Shown here: in pieces, positions 9,080 through 22,066 of the stretch
How positions within the stretch are numbered: position 1 is the first letter of the stretch
How the letters are laid out: each line of letters opens with the position of its first letter
The notes under the pieces: generated by a model
What the model was told of the DNA's origin: nothing
What the model saw: the letters and a program-made list of their open reading frames with translations, nothing else
Databases searched by the model: none
Translations under genes and position numbers: made by a program
From: Paucibacter sp963740455
GTDB lineage: Bacteria > Pseudomonadota > Gammaproteobacteria > Burkholderiales > Burkholderiaceae_C
DNA length: 64,000 bases
Assembly (NCBI GenBank): GCA_963740455.1
Contig: CAVUEF010000015.1
Span: 62,001-126,000 of the forward strand
Direction: 5' to 3'

Positions 9080-10912
9080 TCAATGTGGTTTGATGGACCC
9101 TGGCACGATACGCGCCGTCTTGAACTGTTGCAGCAGTTGCTGCACCAGCGGGTCGCTGCGAATGATGGCGTCGGCCACCTGCTGGCGCTGCCTCAAGTGC
9201 GCCGCGTCGCGCAAGGCGGGTGAATCCAGCGCCACGCCCGACTCCAATTCGATGCGCAGATCCACGCCCAGATGTTCCGCCAGCGCCGCTTGCAGCTTGT
9301 CTTTCAGCGCCGGCGCACGCAGCGATTCGCGCTCGACGCGAAAACGCCAGCGCTGGGTCGCGCCGTCTTGTTCAATGCTCAGGCATTCGGCCTGCAAGGC
9401 CACTTCGCGCGCCATGGCGACCAGATTCAGTTGCTTGACGGTGTCGTTCCAGCGCTCACCCAAGGCGGTGGGTCGCAAGTCGACTGGCGCGTTCGGCGCA
9501 GGGGCCGGCGGGTCTTGCCTTGACGGCGGCGCCGGCGCTCGCGCAGCGACGGGCCGGCTTGAACCCGCGCGCGGCGACACCACGGCTTCTTCATCGGACG
9601 CTGGTGCATCCATCCAGGGCGGCAGATCATCGACGAGCGCTGCCCGCGTCGGCGCTCTTGGCGTCGGCGCGGCAGCGCTTGCCGGTATCGGCAGCCGCGC
9701 CGCAGCGCGTGCCGGCTCGGCCTTCAGCGCCGCGGAGTTGGCCGCCGGCGCCTTCGGGGCCATGGAGGCGGCGCCACCGGGGGCGGGCGCCACGCCGGGC
9801 TTTTGCGACGGTGCTTCGGGCCGGAAACTGAGCATGCGCAGCAACACCATCACCAGGCCGCCGTATTCATCCGGCGCCAGGCTCAGTTCGGCGCGGCCAT
9901 GCAAGGCCATGCTGTACATGAGTTGGATTTCGTCGGCTGGCAGCAGTTGTGCAACGCGCTGCATCTCGGGCGTTTCGGGGTCGCTGGCGTCGGCACTGCC
10001 CGGCACGGCGCGCTCCACCGCCATTTGCTGCAACAGGCTGGCCAGGTCTTCCAGCGTGCCGGCAGCCGACAACCCTTGTGCGCGCAAATCATCGGCAATT
10101 GACACCAGCCCGGCGCCGTTGCTCGCCGCCAGCGCATCGAGCAGCGCGATCACGTGACTGCGGTCCGCGGCGCCGAGCATCTGGCGCACGCCTGGCTCGG
10201 TGAGTTCGCCTGCGCCAAAGGCAATTGCCTGGTCGGCAAGCGACAAGCCATCGCGCATCGAACCGCGCGCGGCGCGCGCCAGCAGCCGCAGCGACCCGGC
10301 ATCGACCGGCACGTTCTCATCGGCCAGCACGCGCTTGAGATGCTCATGCACGGTCTGCGGCGTCATCGGACGCAGATTGAACTGCAGACAGCGCGACAAC
10401 ACGGTGACGGGCACTTTCTGGGGGTCGGTGGTGGCCAGCACGAACTTGAGGTAGTCGGGCGGCTCTTCGAGCGTTTTCAACATGGCGTTGAAAGCGGTGT
10501 TGGACAGCATGTGCACTTCGTCGATCATGTAGACCTTGAAGCGGCCCAGCACCGGCTTGTAGACCGACTGGTCGAGCAACGCCGAGATTTCTTCGACGCC
10601 GCGATTCGATGCAGCGTCAAGCTCAACGTAGTCGACAAAGCGTCCCGCGTCGATGTCGCGGCAGGCCGCGCACACGCCACAAGGCTGGGCCGTGATGCCG
10701 CCCTGCCCGTCCGGACCGGTGCAGTTCAGACTCTTGGCCAGCAGGCGCGACACCGTGGTCTTGCCCACGCCGCGCGTGCCGGTGAACAAATAAGCGTGGT
10801 GCAGGCGTTGCTGAATCAGCGCATTGGACAGCGCCTGCACGACGTGCTCCTGCCCGAGCAGCTCATGAAAACTGCGCGGACGGTATTTGCGGGCGAGAAC
10901 CAGATAACTCAT
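9080..10912 (-). CDS. dnaX: DNA polymerase III subunit gamma/tau
   Basis: Clamp-loader ATPase that also couples the polymerase to the helicase. The 610-residue product has Walker A GTRGVGKT at residues 45-52, zinc-binding cysteines 64, 78, 81 and 84, the DEVH Walker B at 131-134, and the sensor segment SRCLQFNLR. Residues about 370-480 form an Ala/Pro-rich linker to the tau-specific C-terminal domain. I did not find an A AAA AAG slippery heptamer in the linker, so a separate frameshifted gamma form is not supported by sequence. A TAGAAT box ends only 6 nt before the ATG (10919-10924), suggesting a leaderless transcript. Confidence 0.96.
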   Translation of the reverse strand: MSYLVLARKYRPRSFHELLGQEHVVQALSNALIQQRLHHAYLFTGTRGVGKTTVSRLLAKSLNCTGPDGQGGITAQPCGVCAACRDIDAGRFVDYVELDAASNRGVEEISALLDQSVYKPVLGRFKVYMIDEVHMLSNTAFNAMLKTLEEPPDYLKFVLATTDPQKVPVTVLSRCLQFNLRPMTPQTVHEHLKRVLADENVPVDAGSLRLLARAARGSMRDGLSLADQAIAFGAGELTEPGVRQMLGAADRSHVIALLDALAASNGAGLVSIADDLRAQGLSAAGTLEDLASLLQQMAVERAVPGSADASDPETPEMQRVAQLLPADEIQLMYSMALHGRAELSLAPDEYGGLVMVLLRMLSFRPEAPSQKPGVAPAPGGAASMAPKAPAANSAALKAEPARAAARLPIPASAAAPTPRAPTRAALVDDLPPWMDAPASDEEAVVSPRAGSSRPVAARAPAPPSRQDPPAPAPNAPVDLRPTALGERWNDTVKQLNLVAMAREVALQAECLSIEQDGATQRWRFRVERESLRAPALKDKLQAALAEHLGVDLRIELESGVALDSPALRDAAHLRQRQQVADAIIRSDPLVQQLLQQFKTARIVPGSIKPH

Positions 10913-10974
10913 GGCGCGATTCTACGGGGGGCCAGACCGAGGACGTTTGGCGCGCGTGACGGATAATCCCGGCC

Positions 10975-12102
10975 ATGAAGCCGCTTGCTCCCGCCACATC
11001 GTCCGCCCCCCTCAGTTATGAGCAGTCCGGCGTCAACTACGACTTGATAGACCCGCTCAAGGTGGCGGCGCAGCGCGCCGCCGCTGCCACCGGTGCGCAT
11101 CTGGCGGGCCATGGATTTTCTGAAGTGCTGGCGTCGCGCGGCGAGTCGGCCTATGTGGTCGATGTCGGTCCGTTCTACCTGGCCTCCATCGTCGAGTGCC
11201 TTGGCACCAAGACCCTGGTGGCCGACGAGATGCACAAGCTGACCGGCAAGAGCTACTACGCCAGCATCGCGCAAGACACCATCGCGATGGCCATCAACGA
11301 CCTGATCACGGTGGGCGCCACGCCGCTGGTGGTGCAGGCCTATTGGGCCGCCGGCGGCTCCGAATGGTTTGGCGACAAGCTGCGTGCTAAAGAGCTCGTC
11401 GAAGGCTGGAAGCAAGCATGCGATATTTGCCAGGTGGCCTGGGGCGGCGGCGAGACGCCGGCGCTGGCCGGCATTGTGGAGGCCGACCGGATTGATCTGG
11501 CCGCCAGTTGCACGGGGCTCATCAATCCGAAAGAACGTCTCTCGCTGGGCGATGAGCTCGGCCCCGGCGACGCCATCGTGCTGCTGGCATCGAGCGGCAT
11601 CCATGCCAATGGCCTGAGCCTGGCGCGCAAACTGGTGGAACGCCTGCCGCAGGGCTATCTGACGCCGGTGGCGCCGGGTCTGAGCTACGGCGATGCGCTG
11701 CTCGCACCGACCACGCTGTATGCGCCGGTGACCGAGGCGCTCTACAAGGCCGGCATCGTGCCGCATTACTGCGCCAACATCACCGGCCACGGCTGGCGCA
11801 AGCTGCTGCGCCATCCTGGGCAATTCACCTACCGCATTCATACGGTGCCGCCGGTCACGCCGGTGCTCAAGTTCATCCAGGCACATGCCGGCCAAGACGA
11901 CCGCGAGGCCTATTCGACCCTCAATATGGGCGCGGGCTTTGCGATCTTCGTGCCTGCCCAGGACGCGCAGCGCACGGTCGAGGTCGCCAAAGCGCAGGGC
12001 GTTGACGCCTGGCTGGCCGGGCATATCGAAACCGGTCCCAAGCAATTGCTGATCGAACCTTTGAACATCCGCTTTGGCGACGACGACTTGCAACTGAGAT
12101 AG
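10975..12102 (+). CDS. Divergent PurM-family (AIR synthase-like) protein
   Basis: Belongs to the PurM/AIR synthetase superfamily, whose archetype converts formylglycinamidine ribotide to AIR in purine synthesis. Visible family features are the N-terminal SGVNYDLIDPLK, the central QDTIAMAINDLITVGATPL, the GGGETPALAGIV glycine-rich segment, ASSGIHANGLSLARKL, and ITGHGWRKLLR. However, the signature usually read as GTDGVGTK appears here as VECLGTK, and the protein (375 residues) is longer than typical PurM (about 345-350). It resembles a separate PurM-like clade often annotated as phosphoribosylformylglycinamidine cyclo-ligase. It could be the cell's AIR synthetase or a paralogue with another ATP-dependent reaction. 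The gene stands alone, divergent from dnaX, with a GATAAT box at 10962-10967 and no visible ribosome-binding site. Confidence 0.8.
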   Translation: MKPLAPATSSAPLSYEQSGVNYDLIDPLKVAAQRAAAATGAHLAGHGFSEVLASRGESAYVVDVGPFYLASIVECLGTKTLVADEMHKLTGKSYYASIAQDTIAMAINDLITVGATPLVVQAYWAAGGSEWFGDKLRAKELVEGWKQACDICQVAWGGGETPALAGIVEADRIDLAASCTGLINPKERLSLGDELGPGDAIVLLASSGIHANGLSLARKLVERLPQGYLTPVAPGLSYGDALLAPTTLYAPVTEALYKAGIVPHYCANITGHGWRKLLRHPGQFTYRIHTVPPVTPVLKFIQAHAGQDDREAYSTLNMGAGFAIFVPAQDAQRTVEVAKAQGVDAWLAGHIETGPKQLLIEPLNIRFGDDDLQLR

Positions 12103-12147
12103 GGCCCGCAGATAAGGCCCGCACCTTGCTCGCATACAATCGTCAGC

Positions 12148-12242
12148 GACGGGCCTCCCCGCATGGAAGCGCGGTGAACCGGGTCAGATGGGGAACCAAG
12201 CAGCCCCAGCCGTTGTGACCAGTGCCGGGGGTAAGGCTCGTC
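12148..12242 (+). ncRNA. ffs: Signal recognition particle RNA (4.5S, small bacterial type)
   Basis: A 95-nt hairpin RNA. The ends pair: GACGGGCCT (12148-12156) with AGGCTCGTC (12234-12242), allowing one G-U pair. The conserved SRP core is recognisable as GGTCAG (12182-12187) followed by a GGAA-type tetraloop and AAGCAGC (12199-12205), which form the Ffh-binding symmetric and asymmetric loops. A -10-like TACAAT lies at 12135-12140, with predicted start near 12147; no good -35 is seen. The location near dnaX matches where this gene lies in other betaproteobacteria. The RNA ends 10 nt before the stop codon of the converging kinase gene. Confidence 0.9.
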
Positions 12243-12252
12243 AACCCCATCC

Positions 12253-14670
12253 TCAACTCGACTGCTTGAACGCCAGCACCGCCTGATTGCGCAGGGTGCG
12301 CAGCAGCGACAGCTCTTTTTCACCCAGCTCGATGCTGTTCACGGCGGGCTTGTCAGCGTAGATCAAGGCGAATGGCGCGCCCTTCATCGACATGGGCAGT
12401 ATCAGGAAGCTGCCGGCCTTGACATGCTGCAAATACCATGAAGGCAGTCGCTGAACGAGCTTGCTCGCCTTGGCATCGGCAATCAGCGTATCAACTCCCT
12501 TGATGCAGATCGCACTGAAGAGACTGGGCGCCGCACCGGCAGCGATCTTGAGCGGCACCTTGAAATGTGGCACGACCGTCTCGACGCCCTCGCCCAGTCC
12601 GAAGCGGCCGGTCAGGGCTTCGGTCTTGGCGTCCCGCAGACAAAAGACGATGTGCCTGAAACCCAGGGCGCGGAACATGGTCTCCAGAATCATGCGCAGC
12701 ACTTCGTTGAGCTTGAAATCCTCGACCAACGCACTCGTGACGTCCTGGATGCCAGCGGCCAGAATCTGGGCCACGTGCTCGCCAGGGGGATGCGGCTGGG
12801 GTTTGAGCGTGTCTTCCTCGACCAGCGTGGCGTGCAATTCATGCTGCGTGAGGGTGTCGTGCTCGCGTGGTATCACGACCGCCAGCAAGCGCTGGGCAGC
12901 GGATTGCTTGGGCAATTTCAGGTCCATCGCAACAACCATTTCGGACAGGCGTTGCCGGCCCGTGTCGGCGGCGGTTTCGAATCGCTCCTGAGGCACACCC
13001 AGCGCGCGTGCGTAGCGTTCTCCCACGGCGCGCACACGTGCATGCGCCTCCTCGGGACTGCTGTGCAAGATGGCGTCGGCGACATCGTTGGCAGCACAGG
13101 CCACCAGTCGCATGCGCTCGCCTGGACTGTCGGCCAGGCTGCGCGGTGGCTCGGTCTGCGGCCGGCGCATGCTGCGCCGCAGACTCTCGGGCAGGCCCCA
13201 CTGCTTGGCCACGCCAACGCCCAGATCTTCAAAGCTGATACCCAACACCTGCATGGAGGCCATATGCTCGCTGACGGGAACGGCCATCGCGCCCGACCCG
13301 GCGCGAGCCGGTCGCACCAACTGGCGCACCTGCACGGCCTCTTCAGGAAAATAGAACTCGGTCAACATGCGACCGAGATGCTGCAACATGGCAGCCACGA
13401 ACGACTCCTCGCTTTCGCGGTGCACCATGCACAGTTCGCTGGCCACGGCGCCGGCCATCAGCGAGCGCATGAACTCCTCCTTCAACTGCTGTGCATGGGC
13501 CTTGTTTTCCATGCGTTCAAGCAGCACCACCGACAGCGTCATATTGCGTATTGCAGCAAAACCGACCAGTGCCACGGCGCGCGAAATCGTGCTGATATTG
13601 CCGCCGCCGGCATGACTGAACTGCGCTGTATTGACCAGACGCAGCAGTTTGTTGGTGAGCGCCACGTCCTTCAGGATTTCGTTGGTCAAAGAGCCCACGC
13701 TCTCGTTCTCCGAGCTGGTGACCTTGTGGATACGCGACACCGAATCCGACAGTGCGGGAAAGTCGGTCTTGTGGCGCATGCGACGCAGCAAAAATTCCAG
13801 CGTGGCGTTGTCGCCGCCGCCATCGCTCCCGGCCTGTGGTGGCGCATGCATCCAATCATTGAGCGCACCCATCATGGCAACGGCGGTCGGCCAGCGAAGA
13901 CCAGCGTCGCGTGCCAGGCCGCGTTGCACGATGGCGCGCAGCCTGTCGTCCACCGCCGCGGGCAAACCGCCCGGCAGCAGCAGATCTTCCGAGGCCACGC
14001 GCGCGATCGCCGCCCACGGGTCGGGATTCTCGTTCATGCGCCGGTTAGATAGCAGTTCGGCCAGCATGATGGCTGCCGAAAACACGTCCATCTGCGGGCT
14101 TGGCGCGAGCCCGCGCGCAGCTTCTGGCGACATGTAGCCAGGCGTGCCGACGATGCGCAGCGGCTTGGCGCCCTCGCCCAGCGGCGGGGCGATGCGCGCG
14201 GCGATGCCGAAGTCCATCACGCGCGCGCGGCCGCTCGCGTCGAGGAGAATATTCGACGGCTTGAGGTCGCGGTGCACCATGCCGATCTGATGCGCGGCGC
14301 TCAACGCTTCGAGCACACCCAGCATCATCTCGACCGCTGTGCGCGCAGGAAGAGCGGGCCCCTGCCGCATGCGCTCTCGCAAGGTCGGGCCGGGCACAAA
14401 CTCGAATACCAGATAGGGCTTGCCGTCGGCCACGTCGGCCTCGAACACCGGCACGATGTTGGGGTGCGTCAAGCGACTGACGGCACGCGCTTCATGCAGC
14501 CATTCGTCCAGGCTCAAGGGGTCTTGGGTGGACAGCAAAATCTTCACTGCCACCTCGCGCTCCAGGCGCGGGTCGTGCGCCAACCACACGGTGGCTTGTG
14601 CGCCCTGCCCCAGCGGGCGCAGCAGCTTGAAGCGGCCCATCGTGCTTGCGGTCAGTGGGGCTTCATTCAT
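12253..14670 (-). CDS. Serine/threonine protein kinase with HDOD and GAF domains
   Basis: Predicted cytoplasmic signalling kinase, 805 residues. Kinase domain (about 12-275): glycine loop PLGQGAQATVW, ATP-binding Lys43 in AVKIL, catalytic HRDLKPSN at 133-140 (Asp135), DFG at 153-155, and activation segment GTPGYMSPEAA. All catalytic residues are intact. An HDOD domain follows (about 290-500) with FPALSDSVSRIHKVTS and a LLRLVNTA-type segment. The C terminus (about 640-805) looks like a GAF sensor domain. No membrane segment is seen. It overlaps the upstream pseudokinase-HDOD gene by 8 nt, so the two products are made together and may form a complex. Targets and input signal are unknown. Confidence 0.88.
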   Translation of the reverse strand: MNEAPLTASTMGRFKLLRPLGQGAQATVWLAHDPRLEREVAVKILLSTQDPLSLDEWLHEARAVSRLTHPNIVPVFEADVADGKPYLVFEFVPGPTLRERMRQGPALPARTAVEMMLGVLEALSAAHQIGMVHRDLKPSNILLDASGRARVMDFGIAARIAPPLGEGAKPLRIVGTPGYMSPEAARGLAPSPQMDVFSAAIMLAELLSNRRMNENPDPWAAIARVASEDLLLPGGLPAAVDDRLRAIVQRGLARDAGLRWPTAVAMMGALNDWMHAPPQAGSDGGGDNATLEFLLRRMRHKTDFPALSDSVSRIHKVTSSENESVGSLTNEILKDVALTNKLLRLVNTAQFSHAGGGNISTISRAVALVGFAAIRNMTLSVVLLERMENKAHAQQLKEEFMRSLMAGAVASELCMVHRESEESFVAAMLQHLGRMLTEFYFPEEAVQVRQLVRPARAGSGAMAVPVSEHMASMQVLGISFEDLGVGVAKQWGLPESLRRSMRRPQTEPPRSLADSPGERMRLVACAANDVADAILHSSPEEAHARVRAVGERYARALGVPQERFETAADTGRQRLSEMVVAMDLKLPKQSAAQRLLAVVIPREHDTLTQHELHATLVEEDTLKPQPHPPGEHVAQILAAGIQDVTSALVEDFKLNEVLRMILETMFRALGFRHIVFCLRDAKTEALTGRFGLGEGVETVVPHFKVPLKIAAGAAPSLFSAICIKGVDTLIADAKASKLVQRLPSWYLQHVKAGSFLILPMSMKGAPFALIYADKPAVNSIELGEKELSLLRTLRNQAVLAFKQSS

Positions 14671-16444
14671 CGCGATTCGTTTCTTCGGTTGTCCCGGCCG
14701 CTCTGGGGTTGAGCGCCTCGTGCAATTCTTTCAGACTCAGTCCCAAGGCGCGCCCGTAGCGCTTGGCCAGGCGGTCCAACTCGGCGCCTAGCTTGGGTGC
14801 GGGCAGCGCCAAGGCATCGACAATGTCATTGGCCAGGCTGGCCGTCGCGCGCAACGTATCGGCATCATTGTCCAAGACATGCACGGGCGCCTCGGGCGAC
14901 AGGCGCCGAATCATGTGCAGCACGTCTTCGTGCAAACCCCAGTGCCGCGCCACGGCCTCGCCCATGCTGGCGATGTCGGTGCCAAGCACGGCGTAGGCCG
15001 CTGCGGTCTCGGTCATGCCCTTTGGGTCAGGCGCTTCGGGCGTGGCGCGTGCCGGCAGCATGAGCGCATGGATCTGCTCGGCATCGTCGGGAAAATGGTA
15101 TTGCACCAGCAAGCGACCCAGGTTTTGCAGCAGCGCAATCAGGTAGATCACCTCCTCGTCGTAGCCGGCGGGACGCAGCGCCTGCGCAACCTTGCCGGCA
15201 CGCTGCACGCGCTGCATCAAACTCTTCAAGGCCTGGGCATGCACCTCGCTCAAGGGCCCGGGCCAGGTCCGCAATGCCGAGGCCGCACGCTTGACGCCGT
15301 CCAGACCCAGCATGGCAACCGCACGCTGCATGTTCAGCAATGGGCCACCACTGCTTGCGGTCATGCCACGCACGCTGACCGAGTTGACGTTGCGCAGCAG
15401 CTCAAAGCTCATCGCGATGTCCTGCAATACCAGTTGCGAGACCTCGCTGGCATGGCGCCGCTCCAAGCGCGTCAAGTGCGTGGCCCGCTCTGCCACACCG
15501 GGCGACGCCGGCAGGTGTCCGTAGTGGCTCAGGCGGTCCAGCAAGGTCTCGATCGGACCGCCTCCCTCGCGCGCCGCATCGGAGCGCCAGCCGTCGAGCG
15601 CGCGGTGCAAGGTGCGCGCGTTGAGGTAGCGCTGGCGGGGTTGCCGGTCGGTGCAGCGATTGACAATCGCGCGCAGGGCATCCGGGACCTGCTGGGCCAT
15701 GGCAAACGGCAGGCGCACGAGTTCACGGCCGCGCGGATACATGCGTTCGATCACCAGTTGCACGTCGGGCTCGTCCAGCACCGCCTGGCCCGTCAGCACG
15801 CGTTGCATGATGATGCCGATGGCCACCAGATCGGCCTCGGCGTCTTCGCGCTGACGGCGGCGCCGGTCGCTCGATATGCCGCCGATGGCCACGTCTGGCC
15901 CTCCGGTGGCCGTGACCAGTTCATGCGCGACCTCGAAGCCGGCCACGCGCACTTGATCGGCTTCGTTGATCAGCAAGCTGCTGAGTTGCAGGCTGCGATG
16001 CGACACACCGGCCTCGTGGGCAAAGGCGAGTCCCTCGAGCGCCTGGCAGATCCAGTGCGCGAGCTCGGCGGCTTGCGGCATGGGTTGGCGGCTCAAGCGC
16101 TCTTCCAGCGTCTCGCCCAAAGCCCGGTCGAAGGTGACGAACGGCCATTGATCCTGCTGGTCGATGTCGATGGCATGCGCCAGATTCGGATGGTTCAGCC
16201 GCGCCGTCAACCTGACCTGATGCAGCCAGTGATCGGCTGCCTGTTGATTGGCGGGAGCGACGCGCGGCAGCATCAGCAGGAGCTCTTGCGAGCTACGCGG
16301 GTCGAACACCAACCAGCTCATGCTGCGGGCGCACTTGCCCAGCAGGGCGCGCAATTCGAAGCGACCAAAGTTGCGCAAGGGCACTCGTACAGCGTCGCCG
16401 TCAATCGCGCCCGACGTCGGAGTCGGCATCAATGGCATGGACAT
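14663..16444 (-). CDS. Pseudokinase-HDOD domain protein
   Basis: A 593-residue protein with the same plan as its downstream neighbour (kinase-like then HDOD) but with the kinase active site lost. The glycine loop is missing (LLGKCARSMSW). The ATP-binding lysine position reads LLLMLPR, with no lysine. The HRD motif is HRS (149-151, Ser instead of the catalytic Asp) and DFG is replaced by GFE (169-171). The HDOD part (about 270-520) includes a LLRNVNS-type segment and LLQNLGRLLVQYHFP. It lacks the C-terminal GAF of its neighbour. The start is uncertain: an in-frame TTG further upstream at 16540 exists, but the ATG at 16444 is preferred. Probably a regulatory or scaffold partner of the active kinase. 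Confidence 0.82.
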   Translation of the reverse strand: MSMPLMPTPTSGAIDGDAVRVPLRNFGRFELRALLGKCARSMSWLVFDPRSSQELLLMLPRVAPANQQAADHWLHQVRLTARLNHPNLAHAIDIDQQDQWPFVTFDRALGETLEERLSRQPMPQAAELAHWICQALEGLAFAHEAGVSHRSLQLSSLLINEADQVRVAGFEVAHELVTATGGPDVAIGGISSDRRRRQREDAEADLVAIGIIMQRVLTGQAVLDEPDVQLVIERMYPRGRELVRLPFAMAQQVPDALRAIVNRCTDRQPRQRYLNARTLHRALDGWRSDAAREGGGPIETLLDRLSHYGHLPASPGVAERATHLTRLERRHASEVSQLVLQDIAMSFELLRNVNSVSVRGMTASSGGPLLNMQRAVAMLGLDGVKRAASALRTWPGPLSEVHAQALKSLMQRVQRAGKVAQALRPAGYDEEVIYLIALLQNLGRLLVQYHFPDDAEQIHALMLPARATPEAPDPKGMTETAAAYAVLGTDIASMGEAVARHWGLHEDVLHMIRRLSPEAPVHVLDNDADTLRATASLANDIVDALALPAPKLGAELDRLAKRYGRALGLSLKELHEALNPRAAGTTEETNRDE

Positions 16445-16627
16445 GGGCGGCGTACGTGCATGAACGAGCGGAGTGGAAAAGTCAGCTTGCGGTGAAGAGA
16501 ACCACGCGAGGTCGCACCTTGCATTGAAACATTTCGACAACTATGCGTTGTCCGGATCAAATGGGCAATTGCTGCATATTTCTGGCCCGTCTGAAATGAT
16601 TGGCCCAAGGGCGCCACAGCGTTGCAC

Positions 16628-20566
<3,939 letters not shown>

Positions 20567-20660
20567 GAGCCGCGAATTATCCGTGTGTTTGATGCGTGGT
20601 GCCGACGCTGCCCTGCGGCACAATCAGCACCATCGCTGCAAAATCCTGTACCGCCGCACC

Positions 20661-22001
20661 ATGAGCCTCGTCTTCCCGCACACCTTCGTTCCGTGGTTTC
20701 GCTCGGTAGCGCCCTACATCCACGCTTACCGCGGCGAGACCTTTGTGATCGCCATGGCGGGTGAGCTGATTGCCGCGGGCAAGCTCAACCCTTTCGTGCA
20801 AGACCTCTCGATCTTGCATGCGATGGGCATCAAGCTGGTGCTTGTGCATGGCTTCAGACCCCAGGTGAACGAACAACTGGTGACCAAGGGTCACACCTCA
20901 CAATTCAGCGGCGGCATACGCATCACCGACGCCGTCGCACTCGACTGCGCACAAGAGGCTGCCGGCCAGCTTCGTTTCGAGATCGAAGCGGCGTTTTCGC
21001 AAGGTCTGCCCAATACGCCGATGGCCAACGCCGCGGTGCGGGTGGTGTCCGGCAACTTCCTTACCGCGAGTCCCGTGGGCATTGTCGACGGGGTTGACTT
21101 CAAGCATACCGGCGTGGTGCGAAAGGTCGACGAAAAAACGATTCGCCGCGCCATCGACATCGGCGCCGTCGTGCTGTTGTCGCCCTTTGGTTTTTCGCCC
21201 ACTGGCGAGGCCTTCAACCTGACGATGGAAGACGTGGCGACCAGTACGGCGATCGCGCTGCGGGCCGACAAGCTGCTGTTTGTCACCGAGGTGGCCGGCA
21301 TTCACGAAGACCTGAACGATCCCACCAGCCCGATCGACACCGAACTGGCGCTGGCCGATGCCGAGCGCATGCTGAGCCAGCTTCCCGCCCCCACCCAGCC
21401 CACCGACGTGGCCTTCTATCTGCGCCACTGCGTAAGGGCGTGCCGCAGCGGTGTGGAGCGTTCACACATCCTGCCTTTCGCGGTGGACGGCGCGCTGCTG
21501 CAAGAGGTCTACACCCACGATGGCATCGGCACCATGTTGGTCGACGAAAAGCTCGAAAGCCTGCGCGAGGCCAACGTCGATGACATTGGCGGCATTCTGA
21601 GCCTGATCGAGCCCTTCGAGCGCGACGGCACCCTGGTCAAGCGAGACCGCAACGAGATCGAGCGCGATATCGGCAACTACACGGTGATCGAGCATGACGG
21701 CGTGATCTTCGGCTGCGCTGCGCTGTATCCGTATCCCGAAGAGCAAACCGCCGAAATGGCGGCTTTGACCACTTCACCTGCCGTGCAAGGCCAGGGCGAC
21801 GGCGAACGCATCCTGAAACGCATCGAGCAGCGCGCCAAGGCGCAGGGCCTGAGCAGTATCTTTGTGCTCACCACACGCACCATGCACTGGTTCATCAAGC
21901 GCGGTTTCCAGCAGGTCGATCCCGAATGGTTGCCCGAAGCGCGCAAGCGCAAATACAACCGGGATCGGCGCTCGCTCGTGCTGGTCAAGAAATTGACCTG
22001 A
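20661..22001 (+). CDS. argA: Amino-acid N-acetyltransferase (N-acetylglutamate synthase)
   Basis: Catalyses the first step of arginine synthesis, acetyl-CoA plus glutamate to N-acetylglutamate, and is normally feedback-inhibited by arginine. The 446-residue product has an N-terminal amino-acid-kinase-like domain (about 1-290, with VLVHGFRPQVNEQL) and a C-terminal GNAT acetyltransferase domain (about 295-446, with AVQGQGDGERILKRIEQRA). The start ATG at 20661 gives MSLVFPHTFVPWFRSVAPYI, as in other proteobacterial ArgA. It is divergent from hrpA and followed by yggX after a 65-nt gap. Confidence 0.96.
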   Translation: MSLVFPHTFVPWFRSVAPYIHAYRGETFVIAMAGELIAAGKLNPFVQDLSILHAMGIKLVLVHGFRPQVNEQLVTKGHTSQFSGGIRITDAVALDCAQEAAGQLRFEIEAAFSQGLPNTPMANAAVRVVSGNFLTASPVGIVDGVDFKHTGVVRKVDEKTIRRAIDIGAVVLLSPFGFSPTGEAFNLTMEDVATSTAIALRADKLLFVTEVAGIHEDLNDPTSPIDTELALADAERMLSQLPAPTQPTDVAFYLRHCVRACRSGVERSHILPFAVDGALLQEVYTHDGIGTMLVDEKLESLREANVDDIGGILSLIEPFERDGTLVKRDRNEIERDIGNYTVIEHDGVIFGCAALYPYPEEQTAEMAALTTSPAVQGQGDGERILKRIEQRAKAQGLSSIFVLTTRTMHWFIKRGFQQVDPEWLPEARKRKYNRDRRSLVLVKKLT

Positions 22002-22066
22002 ACTTCACCCGCGCCGGCCAACCCGGCTACAGTGGCGCTCAATCACCAACTCAACAGGAAAACCCC

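Noticed and set aside
9700..9860. Possible programmed frameshift in dnaX for a gamma product
   Set aside because: The linker region has no A AAA AAG type slippery heptamer; the nearest A run is interrupted.
16445..16540. Longer N terminus of the pseudokinase from a TTG codon
   Set aside because: The added 32 residues show no conserved features and TTG is a rare start; the ATG at 16444 is preferred, though no clear ribosome-binding site supports either.
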